Part shown: positions 58,376 to 64,000 of the stretch, piece after piece
How the letters are laid out: each line of letters begins with the position of its first letter
Position numbering within the stretch: position 1 is the first letter of the stretch
NCBI GenBank assembly: GCA_024460105.1
Contig: JANFXS010000001.1
Span: 401,895-465,894 of the forward strand
Direction: 5' to 3'
From: Anaerotignum faecicola
GTDB taxonomy: Bacteria > Bacillota > Clostridia > Lachnospirales > Anaerotignaceae
Length of the DNA stretch: 64,000 nucleotides
Notes under the pieces: model-generated
The model's input: only the letters and a program-made list of their open reading frames with translations
Told to the model about the DNA's origin: nothing
Database searches by the model: none
Translations under genes and position numbers: made by a program

Positions 58376-59362
58376 TCAGACCATACCCAAAGCTTCAAGT
58401 ATCCGTTCTTCCTTTTCGCTTAACGCAATACACCGCGACAGTTTCTCAACAACCGCATCGCTTTCACAAACACGCCTTTTATTAAAGCTTTCACTGCATA
58501 TTTTATAAAACTTCTGCGGGAAAAGAACCATAGCGCCGATAACTTTTATTTCATCGCCGCTTAACGTACTTTCGCCGTTATAGGCCGTAATAATTGATTC
58601 TACAGTTTCGGCGGAGCATTTCTCGCTTTTCATACAGCGCCTTATATACGCCGCTATGTCAGCCGCCCTGCAGTCATAGGAGCTTTTCTCAAAACCGGTT
58701 ATATAAAGGCTTTCTCCGCCGGCCTTAAACCTTACGTTATCCCCCTTAAAATTATTGTGGCATACACTCCTTGCTTGGGCGGCTTCTTTTGCGATTAAGC
58801 TGTATGCCGTGGAATTTAAAAATTCCTGGGCGCGTTCCGTCCTTTCAATAAAATACTCATAATTTTTTATTATGATTATATCCACAGGCGAATAATTGCT
58901 TACCGAATTAATGCGTTTTTTTATCCTTTTAAGTTCGGCTTTCCTTTTCTGCCATGTTTTCGGCAGTTTGCCTAAGCTTACGTTGCCGTCGGCTTCAACG
59001 CCTTTGCTTAATTTATGCATAACTGCCATTGCGGCGGAAACTTTTTTAATTGTGTCGGGATCTTCCTCGTCTATATCGCTTGTTTCAACAAAATCCGAAA
59101 GCACAAACGTGTTGTCGCCAATAACATAATACGGCTTTCCGTCAACAGAATTATAATAAAGATCCGTGCCGGTAAACCCATTGTCATACAGACGTTTTTT
59201 TATTGAGTTTTCAAATATAATTGTTTTGCCGTCGTTTTGCACTTTCCTTAAACTCATATATCCTTTATCCGTTTTACAAACCAGCCCGCGCCTTGTCCTT
59301 GAAGCATTGTAAAGGCGTAGGCCGTATCCGTTGTACAGTGCTTTTTCATATATATCGTCCAT
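58376..59362 (-). CDS. CotS-like spore-coat kinase fold, catalytically degenerate
   Basis: A 328-residue protein with the APH/choline-kinase-like fold of the CotS spore-coat family. The catalytic loop is recognisable (SVCHNNFKGDNVRF, residues 199-212), but the usual HxD is HNN, with Asn at 204 in place of the catalytic Asp. The magnesium Asp of the IIDFE motif is Gly (ITGFEK, G223). FVLSDFVETSDID and DIAAYIRRCM match the family. A pseudokinase or binding role is therefore likely. The ATG at 59362 is chosen because GGGGGA lies about seven bases upstream; an ATG 15 bases earlier lacks a site. It supports a spore-forming ancestry. It lies 111 bp after the CCA-adding enzyme gene. Confidence 0.75.
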   Translation of the reverse strand: MDDIYEKALYNGYGLRLYNASRTRRGLVCKTDKGYMSLRKVQNDGKTIIFENSIKKRLYDNGFTGTDLYYNSVDGKPYYVIGDNTFVLSDFVETSDIDEEDPDTIKKVSAAMAVMHKLSKGVEADGNVSLGKLPKTWQKRKAELKRIKKRINSVSNYSPVDIIIIKNYEYFIERTERAQEFLNSTAYSLIAKEAAQARSVCHNNFKGDNVRFKAGGESLYITGFEKSSYDCRAADIAAYIRRCMKSEKCSAETVESIITAYNGESTLSGDEIKVIGAMVLFPQKFYKICSESFNKRRVCESDAVVEKLSRCIALSEKEERILEALGMV

Positions 59363-59488
59363 AAAAATATCCCCCATGTTAACCGTTATAATGCTTTTTT
59401 ATTTAGGCCGGCATACCTACCGCCGCCTGTTTACATCTTATGATAAAACATGAGTGAATATTACCTCTCTTTATAGCCTTTCAGCCTT

Positions 59489-60706
59489 TTAAAACCGCTC
59501 TTTTTTCAATTCTTCGGCCGTTAGAACCGAAAGGGTTTCAAATGTGTTTAACCTCGGATCATCAAGCACTTTATCCAGAAGGAAATTAAGCATGCCGCCT
59601 ACTTCCCGTCCCTTCGGCACTCCCATGGCCATTATGTCGTTCCCCGTTATTTTGAGATCCTTAATATATAAAGGCTCCTTGTTTCCGATTACTTCTTCCA
59701 GTATTTTTCCTGCCTCAGCGGCTTTTGCGTTTCCTTTGGCGCGCGCCGTATCTATAAGCATACGCGTCTCTTCCGCTCCAAGATTTGACGCCGCTTTTCT
59801 TACATCGGCATAAAACGGGCGTATATCGGCCCTTCTGTTTTCAAGCAGTTTTTTAATCGCGTTAAACGTTTTGCCGTCAAATTTAAGCCATTTAACAAAT
59901 TTTAACGCCTCGTCAAGCTCCACAAAATCAAGGAACAGCGCAAATGCCTCCGCAATATTTTTGTCGGCCTTTTTAATAAAACCTATAATTTCCCCGCCGT
60001 TTTTATATACGCCTTCATAAACAGGCCGGGACACATGTCTTATAAGCCCCGTTTCCCACAGCACGGGAAGCCTGTCAAGATAATCTCCCAAAAGCGTTTT
60101 CGTAAGTTCTTCCCTGACCCTTTCGGCGCTGATGTTTTTTATAAGCGCCCCGTTTTCCCGTATGGCATTATATGTATTGCTTTCAATTTCAAAATCAAGC
60201 TGTACGCTGAACCTTACGGCCCTGAGCATCCTCAAGGCGTCCTCTCTGAATCTTTCGCATGGATCGCCCACACCTCGTATTATTTTTCTTTCAATGTCAG
60301 CCATTCCTCCGAAAATATCCACATATCCTTCTTCCGGGGAATATGCCACTGCATTAGACGTAAAATCCCTCCTAAGCAGGTCCTTATGCAGATCCCTTGT
60401 AAAACTTACGCTGGACGGGCGGCGGCAGTCCTCATACCCGCCTTCAATTCGATATGTCGTTATTTCATAGTTCCGCCCGCCAATTACAGCCGTTACAGTT
60501 CCGTGTTTAATGCCCGTATCCACAGTATGGCGGAATATTTTCTTTACTTCTTCCGGAACGGCAGACGTTGTTATATCCCAGTCGTTTGGACGCCTTCCCA
60601 TTATCGTATCCCTTACGCACCCTCCTACAATATAAGCCTCATATCCATGCTTTTTTATTTCGTTAATTATATAAATAACGTCGTCTGGCAAAACCGGTTC
60701 TTTCAT
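59489..60706 (-). CDS. cca: tRNA CCA-adding enzyme / nucleotidyltransferase
   Basis: Adds or repairs the CCA end of tRNAs. The 405-residue class II enzyme has the nucleotidyltransferase core VGGCVRDTIMGRRPNDWDITTSA with the catalytic D42 and D44, then RRDFTSNAVAY, and the nucleotide-selecting EDALRMLRAVRFSVQL block. ISAERVREELTKTL is typical of bacterial CCA enzymes. It lies about 480 bp from a tRNA gene that lacks an encoded CCA, a biological need consistent with this enzyme. Start preceded by AAGGAGAATAC. Confidence 0.94.
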   Translation of the reverse strand: MKEPVLPDDVIYIINEIKKHGYEAYIVGGCVRDTIMGRRPNDWDITTSAVPEEVKKIFRHTVDTGIKHGTVTAVIGGRNYEITTYRIEGGYEDCRRPSSVSFTRDLHKDLLRRDFTSNAVAYSPEEGYVDIFGGMADIERKIIRGVGDPCERFREDALRMLRAVRFSVQLDFEIESNTYNAIRENGALIKNISAERVREELTKTLLGDYLDRLPVLWETGLIRHVSRPVYEGVYKNGGEIIGFIKKADKNIAEAFALFLDFVELDEALKFVKWLKFDGKTFNAIKKLLENRRADIRPFYADVRKAASNLGAEETRMLIDTARAKGNAKAAEAGKILEEVIGNKEPLYIKDLKITGNDIMAMGVPKGREVGGMLNFLLDKVLDDPRLNTFETLSVLTAEELKKERF

Positions 60707-60778
60707 TTGTATTCTCCTTATAATAAATTATGTTAATATAAAATCCGTCAAAACGCCCTTTTTTTACAGTATTGTATA

Positions 60779-61025
60779 TTCACTTTACAAGAACGCGCAC
60801 GTTTCGCAAAAAATTTTCCGCATTTCGTCGCTGCACACGCTTGCCGCCGATTCCTCGGCGCCTTAAACGGCGAAACCTTGAAAGACCGTAGAGTTTTAAC
60901 CGGCAGAAACGGCGTAAGAGCATGGAAAGCCGCTCCGACGCCGCTAACTTGGCGGCAATCAGCCTTAACGCTGTTATTTCACCGCCTGATATCGGTTAAA
61001 TCTGTATACGCCTTTACAAACCGAA
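60779..61025. repeat. Dispersed palindromic intergenic repeat, copy 9
   Basis: A 247-bp copy in reverse orientation to the 57999 copy. Its left arm TTCACTTTACAAGAACGCGC continues CGCAAAAAATTTTCCGCATTTCG; its inner block TAGAGTTTTAACCGGCAGAAA is the inverse of the block in copies at 40598 and 57999. The right end reads CCTTTACAAACCGAA. Confidence 0.7.
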
Positions 61026-61134
61026 ACCGCTTACTTATATGCGTCCTTATGGAATTAACATGTGTTTTCCGCTGCAAACTACGGACGTCTTTCTTTAAAC
61101 AATAAAATAATTTAAGATTTTTTTAATAATTTTG

Positions 61135-61163
61135 TTGACATACTAAAGATATGGTGATATTAT
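61135..61163 (+). promoter_or_regulatory. tRNA-Lys promoter
   Basis: TTGACA (61135-61140) and TATTAT (61158-61163) with a 17-bp spacer, 22 bases before the tRNA. Confidence 0.8.
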
Positions 61164-61184
61164 ATTTCTTGCGTTAATCAATGT

Positions 61185-61257
61185 GCGCTTTTAGCTCAGT
61201 TGGTAGAGCAGGTGACTCTTAATCACAAGGTCCAGGGTTCGAGTCCCTGAAGGCGCA
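61185..61257 (+). tRNA. tRNA-Lys (anticodon CTT)
   Basis: The 73-base cloverleaf has acceptor GCGCTTT/AAGGCGC, D-arm GCTCAGTTGGTAGAGC, anticodon loop CTCTTAA (anticodon CTT), T-arm CAGGGTTCGAGTCCCTG and discriminator A. The CCA is not encoded (TTTC follows). The first anticodon-stem pair is a G-A mismatch; the other four pair. It reads AAG. A terminator-like region follows. Confidence 0.95.
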
Positions 61258-61262
61258 TTTCA

Positions 61263-61306
61263 AAAGCGGCGTTTTGTACGGCAATCGTATGGGGCGTCGT
61301 TTTTTT
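61263..61306 (+). terminator. Likely terminator after tRNA-Lys
   Basis: Imperfect inverted bases around GTACG-GCAAT-CGTAT with flanking GCGGCG and CGTCGT, ending in TTTTTTTATTC, 6 bases after the tRNA. Confidence 0.5.
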
Positions 61307-61430
61307 ATTCAAAAAATCGAGCCTTACGCCAAATATATACTGTAGCTTTCGCCGTGTGAAGGCAAAAAATTTGTTTTTAATAAATTCCTTTCAATAACTG
61401 CTCTTTGCGGCATCCCCAATAAAATGTGCC

Positions 61431-61743
61431 TTCACTTTACAAGGCATACACGCTACATATGGTACATTTTTCTGTTTTTCCACTCTGCAAGTACTCGGCT
61501 GAATTCTCTAATCTCGCCTTGTGGAATCTAAACGCCATGATTCTCACAGCGCGTATACTTGCCTGCATATTTGCGCCTTGAATAATAAAAAAATTTTTCC
61601 GTGCACAGCCAAAGACTTGAAAAGGGCATCAGCGGTTTAAGAGCAATGAAAAAGTACTCCGATGCAGCGAACGTCAAATTTTTTGACGCCGCTATTATGC
61701 CGATGATGCCTTCCTCAGCCGTATGCGCCCTTGTAAACCGGAA
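61431..61743. repeat. Dispersed palindromic intergenic repeat, copy 10
   Basis: The longest copy, 313 bp: TTCACTTTACAAGGCATACACG on the left, CGTATGCGCCCTTGTAAACC on the right. Its left arm (TACATTTTTCTGTTTTTCC, CTCGGCTG) is the inverse of the right arm of the 33481 copy. An internal AATTTTTTGACG is also present. No ORF. Confidence 0.75.
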
Positions 61744-62058
61744 ATAACATTCGGCAATGAAAAATATACGTTTATTAAAACTTTGTGCCATACCATGCGT
61801 TTCATTACAACCCGCACATTTCAGCATATCGACGCCCGCCATACGTTTAAACAGGGCTTTTGCACAGTACTATGCTTCAAGCCCCGTATCATCATTATCT
61901 CTGTTCTTCACGTTTGCATAATTAATTTTTTGACACAAAAACCAATACGTTCAAGCCTTATCAGTATTCGTAACGGCATGATACGCCGACAAAGCCCATA
62001 TGGACTTAAAAAAGTATATACGTCTGTTTTTAAAAATATATTTCAGACGCAAAACCCT
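61744..62058. other. Non-coding gap
   Basis: About 315 bp downstream of the MarR gene (minus) and past the tRNA unit, with no gene that has a ribosome site. No RNA motif recognised. Confidence 0.35.
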
Positions 62059-62499
62059 TTACAGCAATTTTGAATCAAGTGTTTCAATTTTAGAAAATAT
62101 TTCCTTCAGCATCGGTATATTCTCTTCCCCAATAACAGCCTTAACCCTCTCCTGCGCTTTCTTCCATTCTTCCATTCCGTCGGCTACCGTTTTTTCACCC
62201 GCTCCTGTCAGCCTGATGTTTTTGTTCCTGTTGTCATGCCCGTCAATTTCTTCTATCAATTTTTTCTTTTTCAGTATGCCAAGCCCCCTGATAACAGTCG
62301 TCCTGTCCAGCTTTGTAAACTGCGCAAGTTCGCTTTTATTGCATGTTTTTAATATATTAATGTTATTAAGGAGCGAAAACTGCGTTGTCGTTATATTCAG
62401 TTTTTCAAACGCATTATCATAATATTTTGTAATAGTATTTGCGGCGCGCCTGAAATTAATGCAGTAGCACGGCGTATTCCTAGGTATAATTTTACTCAC
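62059..62499 (-). CDS. MarR-family transcriptional regulator
   Basis: A 146-residue winged-helix repressor. Dimerisation helices (1-30 and 110-146) flank the DNA-binding part (about 38-95: ITTTQFSLLNNINILKTCNKSELAQFTKLDRTTVIRGLGILKKKKLIEEIDGHDNRNKNIRLTGAG), with the wing DGHDNRNK. C11 and C13 near the N-terminus (NTPCYCINFRRAAN) could be redox-active as in OhrR-type members; this is a possibility only. The next gene on the same strand, 88 bp upstream, is a 3-hydroxyacyl-CoA dehydrogenase, a possible target. GAAAGGGG precedes the ATG. Confidence 0.9.
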   Translation of the reverse strand: MSKIIPRNTPCYCINFRRAANTITKYYDNAFEKLNITTTQFSLLNNINILKTCNKSELAQFTKLDRTTVIRGLGILKKKKLIEEIDGHDNRNKNIRLTGAGEKTVADGMEEWKKAQERVKAVIGEENIPMLKEIFSKIETLDSKLL

Positions 62500-62587
62500 A
62501 GCGTTCCCCTTTCCCGCTTTTTTAATACTGAATACATAAATAAATTTTACCTGCCCCGTACTTTCATGAGGTAATAAAATTCCTGCC

Positions 62588-63535
62588 TCAATCTTTGTGT
62601 TCTTCCGTTCCGTATAACGCTTTATATAGCCTTATAAATTTTTCGTCCCTATTCTTAATAGCCTTCTCAGATTTTCCGTCGGAATAGTCATAAAACCCTT
62701 TTCCCGTTTTAACGCCGTAATTTCCTCCCTGTGCAAGCGAATTAAGAAGCGGCGCTTCGCGGCTTACGCTCAAATCCGGAAAAAGATACCCGCAAATATT
62801 TGAAAACGTATTAAGCCCTCCCAAATCGGCTGTTTCAAAAGGCCCTATACATGCATATCTGAAACCGACTCCGTATTTAACGGCGTCGTCAATGTCTTCA
62901 ACTGTTGCCGCGCCGCTTTCCAAAATTGCCATGGCTTCCCTTAAAACGGCAAGCTGGATACGGTTGCCTATAAATCCCATTATTTCCTTTTTCAGCACAA
63001 CCGGTTTTTTGCCGATTTTTTCAGCCAGCGAATATACTGTATCTACAGTTTCGCCGTCTGTTTCACGCCCTTTGATTATTTCAACGAGTGGAACAAGGTG
63101 CGGCGGATTCCAAAAGTGCATGCCCGCAAAACGCTCCGGTTTTTTAACGGCCTCGGCCATTTCTGTGATGCTTAGCCCCGATGTATTTGTTGTAAGCACG
63201 GCGTGTTCCGGCGCAATTCCCGAAATTTCTTTCCAGAAAATATGCTTTTCGGCCATATTTTCCACTATGTTTTCAATCACAAAATCACAGTCAGCAAATT
63301 CCTTTTTGTCAGTTGTAAACTTTATGCTTTTTACAACGTTTTCAGAGCTTTCCTTCGTTGCCATGCCTTCTTTTATAAGGCCCTCCTGATTTATTGCAAT
63401 AAGTTTTCCCGCCCTTTCCAGGCCGCTTTCCGATCTGTTATAAAGCGCAACATTATACCCGTATTCCGCAAATATCTGCACTAAGGATATTCCCATCGTT
63501 CCTGCGCCCGCAATTACAATTTTGTTAATTTCCAT
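62588..63535 (-). CDS. 3-hydroxyacyl-CoA dehydrogenase
   Basis: An NAD-dependent dehydrogenase of the fadB/HBD type, 315 residues, which interconverts 3-hydroxyacyl-CoA and 3-oxoacyl-CoA in butyrate synthesis or beta-oxidation. The nucleotide motif is GAGTMGISLVQ (10-20). The catalytic set is S119 (TNTSGLSIT), H140 (FAGMHFWNPPHLVPLVEII) and E152. The C-terminal helical domain has VGFRYACIGPFETADLGGL. The start at 63535 follows GGGGGAG; the longer frame to 63556 is rejected. No other butyrate gene is beside it, so it may act on another 3-hydroxyacyl-CoA or 3-hydroxy acid. Confidence 0.93.
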   Translation of the reverse strand: MEINKIVIAGAGTMGISLVQIFAEYGYNVALYNRSESGLERAGKLIAINQEGLIKEGMATKESSENVVKSIKFTTDKKEFADCDFVIENIVENMAEKHIFWKEISGIAPEHAVLTTNTSGLSITEMAEAVKKPERFAGMHFWNPPHLVPLVEIIKGRETDGETVDTVYSLAEKIGKKPVVLKKEIMGFIGNRIQLAVLREAMAILESGAATVEDIDDAVKYGVGFRYACIGPFETADLGGLNTFSNICGYLFPDLSVSREAPLLNSLAQGGNYGVKTGKGFYDYSDGKSEKAIKNRDEKFIRLYKALYGTEEHKD

Positions 63536-63548
63536 AAATATCTCCCCC

Positions 63549-64000
63549 TTAATCATTCCAAGGCATGCCGCTTATAAGCATCCCTTCATATTCTTCTTCC
63601 GGCAGTGGCATAGAATAAACATATCCCTGAATATAGTCGCATCCCATCTTCCGGAGTTCTTCCACCTGTTCCAAAGTTTCAACGCCTTCAACCACCGTGC
63701 GTATGCCAAGCCGCTTTGCCATTTGCAGCACGCTCTTAACTATTATATCATGCCTGCTCTTGTTTACTATCCTCCCGTAGAAAAACATTTTGTCAAGTTT
63801 AATCATATCAACAGGAAGATTCTGAAGGAGATTAAGGGAAGTATCCCCCGTGCCGAAATCATCCATTGTACATAAAAAACCGCATTGCTTCATTCCGTCT
63901 ATAATTTTTTCAAATTTATATGGGTTTTCAACAGCCGCGCTTTCGGTAAATTCAAGCTCAATTTCACCGTTTGATACGGAATACCTTTCTTTAACGGCCT
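63549..64000 (-). CDS. EAL-domain c-di-GMP phosphodiesterase, C-terminal part (5' end off window)
   Basis: The open frame reaches the right edge without a start; a downstream ATG at 63893 is internal. The visible 149 residues are the C-terminal half of an EAL domain: the metal-binding Glu of IELEFTES, DDFGTGDTSLNLLQNLPVDMIKLD (the DDFGTGYSS loop, here GDTS), VEGVETLEQVEELRKMGCDYIQGYVYSMPLPEEEY. All these motifs are kept, so activity is plausible; the first EAL motif and any GGDEF or sensor part lie outside. It overlaps no gene and precedes the dehydrogenase by 13 bp. Confidence 0.9.
   Translation of the reverse strand, partial: AVKERYSVSNGEIELEFTESAAVENPYKFEKIIDGMKQCGFLCTMDDFGTGDTSLNLLQNLPVDMIKLDKMFFYGRIVNKSRHDIIVKSVLQMAKRLGIRTVVEGVETLEQVEELRKMGCDYIQGYVYSMPLPEEEYEGMLISGMPWND

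Noticed and set aside
58155-58508. 117-codon plus-strand ORF
   Set aside because: Begins within a repeat copy, crosses a terminator and runs antisense into the CotS-like gene.
61528-61842. 104-codon minus-strand ORF
   Set aside because: Mostly repeat copy 10; low-quality composition and no start signal.

Overview
The window looks like chromosomal DNA of a low-to-moderate GC anaerobic Firmicute of class Clostridia, probably Lachnospirales-like. Supporting signs are two tRNA-sensing T-box leaders, a TPP riboswitch, a bacterial V-type ATPase with sodium-binding c-subunit residues, a CotS-like coat-kinase relative, strong AGGAGG-type ribosome sites and consensus sigma-A promoters. No phage, plasmid, insertion sequence or CRISPR array is visible. 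The genus is an inference and is not proven here.

Layout. 1-6535: V-type ATPase operon on the minus strand (H/G, I, K, E, C, F, A; A runs off the left edge) with its promoter. 6827-8061: divergent ROK regulator. 9032-13513: GNAT acetyltransferase, then an operon of prfB (with programmed +1 frameshift), an RluA-type pseudouridine synthase, a sugar-nucleotidyltransferase and a beta-hydroxyacid dehydrogenase. 13914-17267: secA and a Tyr/Gly-rich lipoprotein. 17386-24307: malQ, a YhhN-like membrane protein overlapping a convergent acyl-ACP thioesterase, cardiolipin synthase, two small membrane proteins and an Lgt-like transferase. 25001-27115: a chemoreceptor. 27442-31605: a P1B-like ATPase operon that includes a 26-codon gene, transcribed away from an unusual HTH-desulfoferrodoxin fusion, followed by a copper-amine-oxidase-N-like secreted protein. 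31911-33406: MATE exporter with a coupled 52-residue ORF. 34019-37441: a TrpXYZ-like ABC importer behind a tryptophan T-box. 37564-40281: IclR regulator with acetaldehyde dehydrogenase and 4-hydroxy-2-oxovalerate aldolase. 41359-44383: alaS with an alanine T-box. 44457-47380: MocR regulator and gltX. 47600-48839: split ThrE-type exporter. 49154-52612: TPP riboswitch, tenA and a ThiZXY importer. 52709-55958: aconitase-family hydratase and an AEC carrier. 56296-57951: a second chemoreceptor with a CZB-like outer domain. 58376-60706: CotS-like pseudokinase and CCA-adding enzyme. 61185-61257: tRNA-Lys(CTT). 62059-64000: MarR regulator, 3-hydroxyacyl-CoA dehydrogenase and the end of an EAL phosphodiesterase.

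How the genes connect. Several units are complete regulatory circuits visible in DNA: tryptophan T-box to tryptophan importer, alanine T-box to alaS, TPP riboswitch to pyrimidine salvage, an IclR gene with a palindrome at its own start, and a metal-ATPase operon with a palindrome in its leader.

Two observations stand out. First, the 195-residue protein at 30282-30869 joins an XRE-type DNA-binding domain to both iron centres of desulfoferrodoxin but lacks the catalytic lysine, which suggests a redox or metal sensor. Second, a family of about ten imperfect palindromic intergenic repeats (96-313 bp), with ends of the type TTCAGTTTACA...TGTAAACTGAA, is scattered through the window. Their two ends vary together in several copies, as expected of a maintained stem. 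No protein in the window would mobilise them.
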